Shown piece after piece: positions 10,655 through 22,622 of a stretch of 64,000 nucleotides of DNA (the first letter of the stretch is position 1; each line of letters starts with the position of its first letter). The translations under genes and the position numbers were made by a program. Origin of the DNA: Liolophura sinensis (Eukaryota; Mollusca; Polyplacophora; Chitonida; Chitonidae); assembly GCF_032854445.1 (NCBI RefSeq), contig NC_088297.1:20783127-20847126 (forward strand), in the 5' to 3' direction. The notes below the pieces were generated by a model. It had not been told where the DNA came from, searched no databases, and worked only from the letters and a program-made list of their open reading frames with translations.

Positions 10655-10874
10655 AGGGCCTAATGCTTATAGCGTGCTAGTGCAACACAATGACACAAGA
10701 TTCTCTCCCCAGTACGATCGCTGTGGGTTCGTCCAGTTCACGTTGTCTTCCTATCCGGTCGTACGTGGGAAGGTCTGCCAGCAACCTGAAGAATGTTTTG
10801 GGTGTCCCCGCCGTTGTACAAGTGAAATATTATTGGGTACGGCGTGAAACATCAATCAAACAAATAAATGAATA
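10655..10874 (+). mobile_element. SINE-A copy with 13-bp target duplication
   Basis: A nearly full-length SINE-A with an internal deletion of the GGGTTTCCTCCC region. AATATTTTACATC at 10642-10654 is repeated at 10875-10887. Confidence 0.92.
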
Positions 10875-10887
10875 AATATTTTACATC

Positions 10888-11270
10888 GTTGATAAGTCGT
10901 ATAAGGGAAGTTATACATGCCTATTAGATTCATCAGCTATGCTCTTGAATTAATTGATGTCTTGAAAGTAAATTTTATGTCATTTACTTAAATGACATAA
11001 AAAGGACTTGTTACCTTCTTAATAGAACATGAAAGTGTTACCTTAGTACAGTATATAAGTAGTTTAATCTTCACAGGTGGGTCATGCAAACCCTAAACGA
11101 CATGTTTGGTGTATCAAGTTTTTAGTATATTAACTTCCATACCGAGTTAACTTAAACATCGTGAATTTCCACTGAGACGTCTGCAAATAAACGTACAGAA
11201 TTTCTTAAAACATGAGGGCCTTCATAATGGACGTTTAAGTTTGTTGATCATTTAGTAGTATCTATATTTA
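10888..11270. other. No feature recognised
   Basis: AT-rich sequence with a small palindrome around AAATGACATAAAA at 10,975-11,000. No gene seen. Confidence 0.4.
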
Positions 11271-11273
11271 CGA

Positions 11274-11510
11274 AAGGGGCCTCCGTGGCCAAGGGGGTCA
11301 ACAGCCTCCTATCAATGACGCACTCTGAAGTCCAGCTCACGATGGCTTCCTCTCCGGCCGTACGTGGGAAGGTCTGCCAGCAACCTGCTAATGGTCGTGG
11401 GGTTCTCCCGGGCTCTGCCCGGTTTCCTCCCACCATAGTGTTGGCCACCGTCGTATAAATGAAATATTCTTGAGAACGGCATAAATCACGAATCAAATAA
11501 ATAAATAAAT
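11274..11510 (+). mobile_element. SINE-A copy
   Basis: Head GGGGCCTCCGTGGCCAAGGG with a shortened tRNA part, a full body, and an AAATAAATAAATA tail. Possible short duplication TATATTTA on both sides. Confidence 0.88.
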
Positions 11511-11769
11511 ATATTTATATAACCAGTTAATTAAATAACCCAGCAGCAAACATAATATACCTTGAAATAAATGATCATAAAATTCTTATATCTTAAATAA
11601 TATCAAAAATATATGGTCAGTAAACATGAAATATCCGATTCAAATGCCATCAACAAGTTTACCAGAATTTTGTTTTCAGTTTTCTAGCACAGTCCTTTTG
11701 CGGAAAACAAAACACTAAAACACTCTGTTGTTCAAATCGTAGCTACCTTTTTCTGTTATAATCATGTTT

Positions 11770-12130
11770 TCCTAAAAAAATCTAAAATGTATTTAAACCA
11801 CTGGATTCTGCAGTGGGTATCAACGACGCCATATCCGTATTTTTTTGCTTCAAATGGTTCGTTTCATAACTCTGCGCATATGTATATCTAGGCCCATATG
11901 CATTTTGAATGCAGAAGTCTAGTAGTCTCTGTGTGCTAAGTGGCAAAAATCTGAGAAAAGGCCACAGGTAAATTCAATGTTTCAATTCATTTTACCCCAC
12001 TGAAAATATTTTTTGAAAAATCGATTTTTTTTTTCTGGACAGTGTTTAATTATCTAATCGTTTTTCCCCTGACATATATTTCATGCTATAGTGTTTTCTT
12101 TGGCCTTAAATTGTGTGCTGTATTGTAAAC
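11770..12130 (+). repeat. Dispersed repeat R3, copy 1
   Basis: Matches 38,880-39,235 at intervals: ATGTATAT..ATGCATTTTGAATG, AAGTGGCAAAAATC, TCAGAAAAGGTCACC-type, TTTTCTGGACAGT, and ATATTTCATG..AGTGTTTTCTTT. Copies are heavily diverged and have no ORF. Confidence 0.55.
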
Positions 12131-12975
12131 TCACGATACCTTCACGACAATACACCTTTATACGCTGTGTCTGCTTAGCCGGTCCTTTAAGCATCCCATA
12201 AGCCTTTCTCCCTATATAAATTATACTGATTAAATCATTAACAAGACTTGGGCGTACTATTGAACCAATATACCGTTCTCATTCGTCTCAATCACCCTTG
12301 ACTGATTCAAACAGAAATATAAGTAGCAGGAAAACCAGATATGTCAGAATCCAGAGTGGGGCTATATTAAACTGTAAAAATGCAGTCTTGCTCATCTTTA
12401 GAAAATGTCAACTGCGCATGCTCCTCTGCTGGTGCGTTTTGGACTGGCGACATTAACAGCCATTGTTAATTTTATATAACAGTTCTCATGTAAAATCTTC
12501 ACCCTGAATTGTTAGGTTTGGTTAAATGCCGTGTATACTGTGTATAAGAATAAATTGCACTAGTCGGGCGCCACTATAACGTCTTTATATAGCTTACACC
12601 ATGTCTCCATAAGCGCTTACCTGTCATAAGAGTGCATTGAAACTCTCGGGTCGGCTCCTACGTGAAAAATAGTATTTTATTGAAGAAAGTAATGTACTTA
12701 AACCAAGAACTAGAAAAAGATGTATCAAAATTGGCTCAGGATGTATTTTTCTTCAGATGAAAAGGTATTAGTAGTATCTTTGTGACTTTTTGACCTACCA
12801 CGCAGAGTTGGAAAAAATATTAACTTAAGTTTTAGAATCATATTTTCGGGGAAAATCCACAAGAGAAGCAACTGCTATTGTATGCAATGTGTACTATTGG
12901 CAAAAATGTATTATAAAAATTCGGAAATATTTATGTCGAATACGTGCACAACGATGTGTTTCAGACATGTTGTCT
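12131..12975. other. No feature recognised
   Basis: AT-rich non-coding sequence without a convincing exon or repeat. Confidence 0.4.
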
Positions 12976-13095
12976 CTGTAGTTGTCCACAAAAGCTTAAT
13001 TGCGTGTAACTGTTCACGTAAGTCCAATACAATTGTTTGCAAAAGTCTATTGCAACTGTTCACAAAGGTCCATGGCATCTGTTCGCAAAATTCTG
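12976..13095 (+). repeat. ~33-bp degenerate tandem repeat
   Basis: Three to four copies of (T)AACTGTTCACAAAGGTCCAT-like sequence. Confidence 0.6.
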
Positions 13096-13459
13096 TTCGG
13101 GTGCAAACGAAGGAACGACTATACAGCCCTGAATAAAGCGAAACGTTTGTCAGGTATACCTAATGAGGGCTGTTATTTTTTTTCCGAGCGCTCCGATCGC
13201 CTCTTCCGATAAAGGTAATATATTTTTAGTACCAAATCCTAATCATGTAAAGAAATTATTTAGCCTTTACCTTACTAATCTACGTAATGTGGTTTCAGTT
13301 TGCTAAAATGCTGCTCCGGTAATGTGCACGTATGGAACAATTCAAACCCAGCAATATTTACAAATAAAGAAACATAGCACCATAAGTAAACCGTTTATCA
13401 CAAGGCGGTCGTTTGCATCGGTAGCAAAACTTGAACCAAGATGGCCATTTAGATACTCT

Positions 13460-13650
13460 ATACGTCACAGCAGACGTAGCGCACACGTACACATATGTAG
13501 GTGCGTCAAGGCAGACGTAGCACACAAACAGTGCTGTGTCACAGCAAACGTAGCACAAAAGCATAGCTGCGTCAAAGCAGACGTACCGCACAAACTACTG
13601 CGTCACAGAAGCTGTACAGCACAGTCAAAGAGAGCTGCGTCACTGCAGAA
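13460..13650 (+). repeat. ~33-bp degenerate minisatellite
   Basis: Five units containing GCGTCA(C/A)AGCAGACGTAGC, the GCAGACG core at 13470, 13511, 13544 and 13578. The open frames here are repeat artefacts. Confidence 0.75.
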
Positions 13651-14149
13651 GACATGAATAAACCTTTACTCAGTATTTGAAAGCTGTCCTCAGGCCAACG
13701 GACCTAGAATCAGACATTCCGTAGTAATAACCCAGCATTAATATCAAATACAATCCAGCTATGTTCAGAAGGAAACAGAACTGAGGTTTTGTACTTGATA
13801 AATATATCTGATTGCTGCGCTCAAGTTACAGCAGGACTCCGGCCACGACTTTTTGACCTCAGCAATTATATACAAGATGTCGACCATAATGGATGTTCCC
13901 AGACAAATTTCCAAAACAACGTTCAACACATACCACAAAATATAAAAATAAAAGATAGTAAAACCAGAGCAGTGACAGCACATACTACCGGAGAAATCCG
14001 ACCACTTGATAATTTACTTCCGTAAGGATTTTATTCTAAATGTATATGCCTAAAAAGTACATGTAGCAAAGTACACGCCACAGGAGAGAAAGTTTAAAAT
14101 GTTAGAAATTAGACCGGAGTCACGTGAGGAGAAATAAACGGCTGCTATT

Positions 14150-14418
14150 TAATTTATTTATTTATCTGATTGGTATTTTACGCCGTACTCAAGAATATTT
14201 CACTTATACAACGGCGGCCAGCATTATGGAGGGAGGAAACCGGACACAGCCCGGCCAAAACCCACGACCATCCGCAGGTTGCTGAAGGACCTTCCCACGT
14301 ACGGCCGGAGAGGAAGCCCCGCATGAGCTGGACTTGAACCCACAGCGACCGCATTGGTGAGAGGCTTCGGGGTCATTACGCTGCGCTAGCGCGCTTACCA
14401 ACTGAGCCACGGAGGCCC
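14150..14418 (-). mobile_element. SINE-A copy, full length
   Basis: The best-preserved reverse copy. It runs from a TTTATTTATTTATCTGATTG tail to the tRNA head ending CCACGGAGGCCCC, with the A box (AACTGAGCCACG complement) and B box (ACTTGAACCCAC complement) visible. Confidence 0.95.
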
Positions 14419-14429
14419 CGCTAACATTT

Positions 14430-14560
14430 AAGAATTTCCGTGAACAGTTAGAATAAAACCCTAACTGTGGTAAATATACAAGAGGCCGTATTTCACCAGT
14501 TAGGTGTGACCATTTGTCAACTAGTATCACACCGTCGTCGCTGCTCTGCTCGTGGCGATG
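14430..14560 (+). repeat. R1 dispersed repeat copy
   Basis: GAACAGTTAGAATAAAACCC, TACAAGAGGCCGTATTTCAC, ACCATTTGTCAACTAG..ATCACACCGTCG. It abuts the SINE-A head. Confidence 0.75.
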
Positions 14561-14837
14561 TACCACTAACATGATGCATATACACCCCCTGTAACATTTT
14601 CTCTGTAAATTAAGATGAATGCTAATCTGTCGTCGTCGATAAACTAACATTTAAAATCTAAGAGCCATATCCGAAATCCATAATCATAGCCTATGTCCAT
14701 ATGACACACCCAATGACATCAATCCCGGATACGAAACACATTCGTGTAGACGGGCAGGTGGGTACGTTGTGTCCAATCTGAAGATGTTGTCAGTACATCT
14801 ACCAGCTGGTAATTAGAATGTGATCTTAAGTAACAGT

Positions 14838-15003
14838 GGCTCATGCTGGCTGTCTCTCCGGATTTGGCAGCAACCTGCGGATAGTCGTGGGTTTCCCTTG
14901 CGTTCTGCCCGGTTTCCTCCCACCATATAATGCTGACCGACGTCGTATAAGTGAAATACTCCTGAGTACGGCGTAAAAACACCAATCAAAATAAAATAAA
15001 ATA
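14838..15003 (+). mobile_element. SINE-A copy, 5'-truncated
   Basis: Starts at GGCTCATGCTGGC, with a small deletion near the CGGCCGTACG site. The flanks TAAGTAACAGTG (before) and TAAGTGACAGTG (after) differ by one base and are probably the target duplication. Confidence 0.88.
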
Positions 15004-15755
15004 AATAAGTGACAGTGTTATGGTCATTATTTTGGAATTTACACCTTTTGGATATAGCACAGATTCTCGTGCTTTGGAACAGCTGAGATTATTCCTGGTT
15101 TCAAACTACGGACCCCAGAGACTGGTGCCCGGTCGCCAGCAATACATGTCAACCGTCTAGACCATTCGTACAATTGGCCTTCCACAAAGACGGGAAGCAT
15201 AGTTTTAGATGACCGGTAGACTTCACGGCAAACAGGCATTAATTACCCTTTTAATGAAAACGACTCATATAGATGTGAACATACCAGACTGATTAATGTC
15301 ATTCATTATTGTCTTTCTATTGTTATTGGGATTCACATCCATGCAAAAGGTGGAAATTCTGAATAACGATACATGTAATTCCGTTTTTACATGTGATTAG
15401 TTTTTAGACATGTTGAGGAATGTGTGTCACTTTGCATTCAAACATAATCTCTAAACGCAAATGTGTACCCAAAAAAAACACAAATTGTGTATCACTGACA
15501 CACAAGAACTATATTATATTTGCACCAGAGCATTAATATGTACCTTGCATGTACATCATTCTTATGTACGTGAGCCTACACTTTAATGTGTACCAAACGG
15601 TACATGGAAGTATGGAACATGTAGTTATCGTTATACAGCGTATTAACATAAGGAATCTAAGCGAGAAATCCGACATTTGTATACCTCTCGTAAGCCAAGA
15701 AGGCAGCCGCTTCTAGCAAGAGGTTATTTCTCCAGCTTTGAAGCTTTTCACAGAA
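15004..15755. other. No gene recognised
   Basis: Contains short TGTGTACC/TGTACATG-rich stretches at 15,420-15,620 but no ordered array and no credible coding frame. Confidence 0.4.
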
Positions 15756-15756
15756 T

Positions 15757-16065
15757 AAAAAAAAACTTACAGCATATAGAGTGAAACCAGAGAAGCCATG
15801 ACAGTATGATAATTGGCAAATGGTCCACGTCACCAGTGAAACACGGTCTCCATGCAAATGCTCAAATTGCACGTCCCGTAACCCGATTTCTTAAGCTGAA
15901 TTAGGTAAAACAAATGCAGTGGTGTTAATTGCAATTTCTTAGACACAAGTCTAGAATTACTCAAAATGCTGTGTTGTCATCGAGTTTAACACACAATAAC
16001 ATTAAAACAATGCAAATGGCCTCGGGGATGCTTAGTTCACCAGCAGAAGTATTATGCAGGAATAT
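15757..16065 (-). repeat. R1 dispersed repeat copy, long
   Basis: A reverse copy spanning both R1 halves: AGAGTGAAACCAGAG, TTGGCAAATGGTCCACGTCA, ATTACTCAAAATGCTGTGTT and GGGGATGCTTAGTTCAC match the 5.9-6.2 kb copies. Confidence 0.7.
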
Positions 16066-16940
16066 AGCATTATAAAGGAGTTACATACACAGAGAGGATA
16101 ATCAAATGTAAATGACACTGTTTTTTTTTATTTTGCTTTTTTTGGACTCAATGCATGTCATTTTATAAACATGGATTAATACCCTTTATTCATGCAAAAT
16201 ATGAACAGATTCCACACGGTAAAAATCTCAAAAACAACGATTATGAAATATCATTTTCAAAATTTCATACAGCCTTTATATAGAATCAAATATGCTTGAG
16301 GACAAATGAAACATATGTTCTGTTCGTTGCCTATACAAATCAAACTTGAGAAAAACATCGCACGCAAAGAGCTCAGAGAATAAACCCAATGTACCCTATT
16401 TTAATCAATCAGTCTGGAGAAAAAAGGGATCGATTTAATGGAATCATGATATATCTGTACACAACATCACAGCCTCTCCTCTGTCGCTTTCTTTCCTCGC
16501 ATCATACCTTTTCCTGATCCGACAATTTGGCGCGATCAAAAGCAGATCAGACCGGAGACCTGGGAAGTTTCGTCTGATACAGGGAACAAATTAGCAATAC
16601 GATCCCGAATATGTCAATCTCATCAATCTGTCGCACGAAAAACTAATTCTAATTTGTCCCTACACAAAATTCATTATGAGAGGAAATATCAAATCGCACA
16701 GAACAAGTCTGAAATATGGGGTTATTTTTACTCGCATAGTATATGTGTTTACCTGTGTTTGTAACCCACTAGCAGGTAACCTTCATTTGCCCGTGTCTAA
16801 GAACAACAAATTCATTTCTTTAACTTTTTTGTGAATTTCTAACTTAAATCTGGCAATCAGAGTTAAAGGTTGAAAAATTCGGAGTGGTAATGAAAATAAT
16901 AGCCTAGGTATACCTAACAAATTGCCTGATTTTAAGCTTC
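16066..16940. other. No feature recognised
   Basis: AT-rich sequence without a recognisable exon or tandem repeat. Confidence 0.4.
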
Positions 16941-16941
16941 A

Positions 16942-17018
16942 GTTGAACCTAGCAGGATTCGAACCCGGACAGAATTGGCCACACTAATTTTTTTAGTCAA
17001 ATGAGCTAGGGTGACCCC
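16942..17018 (-). pseudogene. tRNA-like sequence (pseudogene or SINE head)
   Basis: On the minus strand: A-box-like TAGCTCATTTGACTA and a perfect B box GGGTTCGAATCC with flanking pairing. The anticodon arm is an A-run without a proper stem, so a working tRNA is unlikely. Confidence 0.45.
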
Positions 17019-18700
17019 CTGATGAGGGTAATGTATGTTACCAATGATAATTTTTTTTAAATTAAAGAGAAGTGTTCAACCTGCACCTTTTCGTTGATAT
17101 ATAGTGTAAGCAAGTCAAAGGTCAAGGTTTTTGCTTTGTGGAATAGCGTGCCAGGTGCAGAAAACATAGCTCAGTCGCACAACAGCCGTGAACATAAACT
17201 TATAGTTTTATGTTCATTTTTCGCAGCCAAAGCGCTGTAAAGTACAAACGCTCACCACGCTATACGGTACACGCCAACATGATGTCAATTCACAGTTAAA
17301 GGTCGATGGCAAACCTCAGATACTTTGTATGTATTTGTACAGTAATTTTTTTAGACCCACTCTACTTTTTTCTATATCTTACAGTAAAAGATCACTTAAT
17401 TGTCCCTGACGATTGCGTTTACCTTGAAGGATACGGGTCAAGCCCCAGGACGACGTACTGATCTTACACTAAAGCCAAAAGTTCAAATCCCTTTAAAATT
17501 GTTATTTCCTACGTAACACGGTCCAAATATTCCTTGACCACGTAAATTTTAAATAAGTTCTTGTAAAACAAATTTCAGCTAAATTAATGGAAAAGAACAT
17601 ACCAAATTTAATGACTAAAATTTTTGGACTTAAGTCTAAGATGGCTTCGCACATTAATAGCCATGAACGACGACGAACGTAATGGACGATAACATAATCA
17701 CGTTCGATGAATCGTATGGAAAGGCTTCAAATCGATAAGAAACCAACCCGCATAATTACTAACAACACATGCCAACGTGATCTAGATTGTTTCTACGTGG
17801 CCTGTCCTCATGCCGTCTGTTAAGTGCTAGAATTAAGTACGCAGATTAAAGAGGCTGTAAAAAAGGGCAAAAAGTGACGCCTTGTGAAAGCGGATTCCAG
17901 TCTTGCATGGTCTAAATCGACAAAGTTACAAAAGAGACACAGGACTTGTATTACTTGAAAACCTCAAGGAAATTCTCCATCTTCTGATAAACCCGAGAGT
18001 CCCATTGGGAGTCTGATCCTCAAGGAAGAGTCCCCACCGGACTCAGATCCTCAACACACACACAAAAAAATAAAACACTCGCAAACAACAACGTCTGGAA
18101 AAACAAGCATTTCAATTTTGATGACAAGTCACTTAATACGTTGACGCCATTGTCGTAAAAGAATAAATCGCTCCTCGGCGCAAATTTCGCCCACGATCAT
18201 TCACATGTCACATTTTTACTTCCAGAAAGTGAAGGTCGCACACATTTTGAAAAAAACATTCAAATGTCAAATTTCACATACAGAAAGTAAATGAAGCGCA
18301 TATTTTTACGAAATGTTCCTTTAGCACAGGTGTACGTGTGTGTCTTTGTTCACTACGCTGTATGGTCAGGGCGGAACCTTTCTCTGTCGCAAAACTACAT
18401 GCGATTAACGTAGTGCATAAGCGTTAACTTATGTATAGTTTGCAATTCAGCACGTGAAAAGAACAAACGAACTTCCGGTACAATGACAGCGTAGGTAAGA
18501 AAAGCAGTCAGTGAGTGAGACAGTCCCGGAAAAAAAAATGTTACAAGATAAAACCTGATGGCCTTCTGCTTGAACTTAAATCCTGATTTTATTTTAAAAG
18601 CTTGCACTTTCTGACGTTAAACCTTCAGCCACTTTCGACACAAAGCCTCATAATATTTTTTATAAAGGATTTGTAGTGCCAATAAAGCAGCAAACGATGT
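17019..18700. other. No gene recognised
   Basis: Non-coding. A two-copy ~36-bp repeat (GAGTCCCATTGGGAGTCTGA / GAGTCCCCACCGGACTCAGA) is at 17,995-18,055. A tRNA B-box-like GGGTTCAATCCCGACC follows at 18,746-18,761. Confidence 0.4.
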
Positions 18701-18894
18701 GTATTCCTGGGTTGGTGACTCCTAGACTTTGGCACACGAGTCATGGGTTCAATCCCGACCTTAGGAAAGAAATAATTAGATTTCCCTGGCTCTATCCGTG
18801 AGAGTTTTGGTGACAATAAACGGTAGACTGCTCTCCTGTGACCGTTTATGAAGGCTTATGATCGTTGAAGGTGATTTGTCTGTACAGTACACAT

Positions 18895-19045
18895 GGGAAA
18901 GTTCGTCATTACATTGCCAAAGGTCGATAGTTCACCCCGGGGCAATCCGATTTCCTCCATCCATAAAAGTGACGGCCTTGGTATAAGTGATATCTTCTTT
19001 TTAAGTACATATCGTTAGATAACAAAATAAAATAAATGAGAAAAT
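18895..19045 (+). mobile_element. Old, diverged SINE-A-type 3' half
   Basis: GATTTCCTCCATCCATAAAA, GGTATAAGTGATATCTTC and an AAAATAAATGAG tail align with the SINE-A 3' end at low identity. Confidence 0.5.
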
Positions 19046-20825
19046 AAATATGTATTTGCGACAGCAGTTCTGATCTAAACAGCCAGTGTTTATCTCCAAC
19101 ACTATACTAACTCACGTATCTTTTCTTTTATCTTGGAACAACTATCTTTGGTGGTATAACGCAATGTGGGTTACGACAAAAAAGTACAAAACAAAATGAT
19201 TTACACTTTTCGAGGGTTCGGCATGACCTGAACCGGAATTGAACCCAGGTCGCTTATTATGAGACATACAAAAGGCTTTTGAAAGTTAACATGATTAGAC
19301 CTACAGAAATGAAACACAAATTTGTATACCTTATAAAAGGGGTTAGTAATATGTAAATGATATACAGACATCGCAAAATCGATACACACAGTGCCATTTT
19401 ACAGTGCCAGTGAAGTGAAATGTCTATTAAAGGTTGGCGCGTGTGTGGTTTCATAATGAGTCTAAATTCCAACAGCACATGTATGGTCATCTAAATTTAT
19501 ACCATGAACACTTTAGGGTTTAAACACATTACCAGGTAATGGTAGACCATGCAGTAGTGTGGAACATTAATGTGTACGTAAATGGGAATTTAATTTAGCA
19601 CCAGCTTGACTATACTGCGAATCTAGAAACATCCTTGATAGCAGCTGGAGATGCGGAGTGATATCTAACTCATTATTCGCCGGAAGCAGGTCTCATGAGA
19701 CGAGTGCGGATGACTATTGCGCTTAACAGAGGTACAAAAAAAAAGAATTCCTGACAAATCCTTGTTTTGCAACATCTACTATTGCTACTAGAGTATTTCA
19801 TTCCCTCCACTGGTTGTGAACTACAGAACTTGATTTTTTTTTTCAGGATGTTAGGATTCTTTGCATTAAAAGATTTCCGTGGTTGAATTTTTAAATAAAT
19901 GGGGTGTATAGTTTTAGTAACATCATATATCGTAACATCAAAATTACATCGCTCAAAATGCAAACATTCAAATTGGATTATATCATGAATAACACGGACT
20001 AATATTGCTAAAATTGTTATTGTACAATGATGAAGAGATATATAAAAGCTACATGGGCCTACCTACTGGTATTTACAATATACGAGTTAACGATGTCAAA
20101 GTGAATATCTTAATACTTGGATGAAGGTAATTTAAAGAAGCAAGGAGAGCATTAATTTAAGCAAAGCAGGAACAGTTTGGGTTAAATTATAGTTGCTGGT
20201 CTTTATCATAAAAAAATGGCTTCTGGTCACATGATGTGATTCGGGGACACTGTTAATCCTTCCGCGAATTGCAGCTAGTGCACGAATTACCTAGATAACA
20301 TCCTATAAAGACTTCATAGGTCAATGGGGTTCCTGGGGGCTAGATAAAGATAATGTTCCTCTGGTACCACCTGCAAATGTTCCCTCAACAGAGCCCCAAG
20401 AGAGTTAAATACAGATTTATAAGGTATAAGCTTAATTACTTAACTGGAGAATTTAAAGTCGGTTATAGATGTAAGTGAGCCGCCAAACTCTTCAGGAAAG
20501 AATACATCACCGAGGAATTAATAAGTTTCTATTATGTTTATCTATTTTCCTTTCTTTTGGACGATTAACTAGGGATAAATTCGCTTTAGCCATATTTATC
20601 TAATAACTAATTCAGTTTACAGGATGTATTACCCGAGCTTGTTCAGCCATGACTGTAAAAATGTTCCATGGTTCGAACCGAGAACTCTTGCTGGCTGACC
20701 GGTCTAATGAGTCTTCTTGAAGACCTTTAGAACAACAATGTCTCGTGTTCAACCTCTTTTGCTCGACTGACTGGCTCTATACATTTTGACACTGCAGGAA
20801 CTGGTTTAAACCTGACATTAGACAG
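19046..20825. other. No gene recognised
   Basis: AT-rich. A reverse tRNA-like B box (GGAATTGAACCCAGG) at 19,235-19,250 follows CATGACCTGAACC, as in the SINE-D head. No credible exon. Confidence 0.4.
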
Positions 20826-20832
20826 TGGATCT

Positions 20833-20970
20833 ATGTTGGCTTCCTCTCCGGCTTTAGGGGGAAGGTCTGCCGTGGGCTCTGCCGGGTTTCCTCCCACCAT
20901 AATGCTGGCCACCGTCGTATAAGTGAAATATTCCTGGGTACGGCGTAAAACACTAATCAAATATATAATA
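20833..20970 (+). mobile_element. SINE-A copy with internal deletion
   Basis: GTTGGCTTCCTCTCCGG..AAGGTCTGCC joined directly to GTGGGCTCTGCC, then an intact 3' end. Confidence 0.85.
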
Positions 20971-22000
20971 TGAATACATTAATAACCGATCTAGCGCTCG
21001 TTGAACACCACCCGATTTTCGCCTATATTGTGTGTCTATCTGTACATGTACATGTTTCTATATAACAACAATCAAATAAATTTTTTAAAAAAAGGCACGA
21101 ATGTTCTCCCTGATAGGTACCTCATGGTTCCTACCTGAGTCAACAGTTTTGTTTCATATTCTTACAAAACCAGATTGCCTTTGCATAAATGAAACAGAAA
21201 TGATTCAGTACTTTGCAAAACACCACCCAAAAAAAAAAGCCATACATCGGAAATTTGAACTAATGATCTAATATTTAAAAGGCCAGAAAACCTTTTTTTG
21301 ACCTTTCTGGTATTACCTTTCAAGCCCTTCTCATAAAATAGCATTGTTTAATTTTGACCATTAGGGCATGCATTGCAAAAACAGAAATGATAAATGAAAT
21401 GAAAAGGAAAAAATGACGACTAATTTTAACAACCATAATACACAAGCTAACAGAGACATGGTCCTCTTTTTTTCACGTTACTAAGCTACAACAACAGAGT
21501 ACATTCACGGGTCATGTTGCTTATGGCGAATATAGCTGTTTCTATATCTCAACTTCTCCCGAAATTAGGTCTATATTAAAACTAATATGGGGAAATAATA
21601 TCGGAACATTTCTGCATGACGTTTACTTCTGGTTCAAATGTAACTGTAAGGTGCAGTGTTGGCTATAAAAACTCTGCTCGTATGAACAGCTTAAAGGTAA
21701 GCACAGGTGGGATATATGACACCTGGATACAGTAGTCCTTATAATGTCCTTGATTTAGGTCCTTTAATTCAATATCTGACTTGGGTCTCTCGTGTCAGTA
21801 ACGTGGGCAACTTCTATCCGGCATGAGTGAAAACTGACGACTACTTCTCTCGTGCACGTAACCCGACTAATTTTTTTTCATATATTAAGTGTTATTTATT
21901 TTTTTTTTGGCCGTACTCGATGTGTATATATTCAGGGTAATTTTATACACATGCCTTTTTTTATTTGGCTTCCATGTGAAGAATATATTTAAAAAGCTAT
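20971..22000. other. No feature recognised
   Basis: AT-rich non-coding sequence with poly-T tracts near 21,866-21,912. Confidence 0.4.
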
Positions 22001-22004
22001 TATA

Positions 22005-22347
22005 CAGAACAGAGAGTAACCCCAGAGCAATGGTGACACTGTGCTAGTTGGCAAATGGTTACGCGTAACCGTTGAAATACGACTACAGCATAGACAGTAA
22101 TTCCAGAGCAGTGACGACAGTGTGCTAGTTGGCAAATGGTTACGCGTAACCGTTGGAATACGACTACAGCATAGACAGTAATTCCAGAGCAGTGACGACA
22201 GTGTGCTAGTTGGCAAATGGTTACACGTAACCGGTGAAATACGACTACAGCATAGAGAGTAATCCCAGAGCAGTAACGACAGTGTGTTAGTTGGCAAATG
22301 GTTACACGTAAAGAGTGAAATACGGCCTCTTGTCGATTTACATTAGT
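22005..22347 (-). repeat. 81-bp tandem expansion of R1, four copies
   Basis: A reverse R1 copy whose central part (GTGCTAGTTGGCAAATGGTT..GAAATACGACTACAGCATAG) is repeated at 22043, 22124, 22205 and 22286, exactly 81 bp apart. Because 81 is a multiple of three, two minus-strand frames (102 and 121 codons, 27-residue repeats) remain open; they are not likely genes. Confidence 0.9.
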
Positions 22348-22622
22348 TAGGGACCGATTCCACAAAGAGATTTCTGACTTAAGTCAAAAATGTAAAACCT
22401 TTTAACAATGCTTGTAGTTGTTGGTAGTGGAAGTTGATATTTAGACACTATAATTTTAGAGCTTATTTCTGAGCGCTGTCAGTTAACAATTTTGACCCCT
22501 TCATCAATGTTATCTTAAGACAAATGTGTCAAAATTTCATTTTTCATTACCGAAAACTAAACATTGTGACAATGTTTTAAATTTTGACACAAGTCAGACA
22601 TGTCTTTGTGGAATCGGTCCCA
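22346..22622. mobile_element. MITE-like element inserted in R1
   Basis: Ends GGGACCGATTCCACAAAGA..TCTGACTT and its inverse at 22,582-22,622 form ~40-bp terminal inverted repeats around AT-rich DNA. R1 sequence resumes after it (TTCTAACTGTCCATG), which confirms the insertion. Confidence 0.78.

Noticed and set aside
14150-14420. Functional tRNA gene at SINE-A heads
   Set aside because: A and B boxes are present, but the cloverleaf is degraded and the sequence continues into the SINE body and tail.
22000-22365. 121-codon minus frame of 27-residue repeats
   Set aside because: Explained by an 81-bp expansion of the non-coding R1 repeat.
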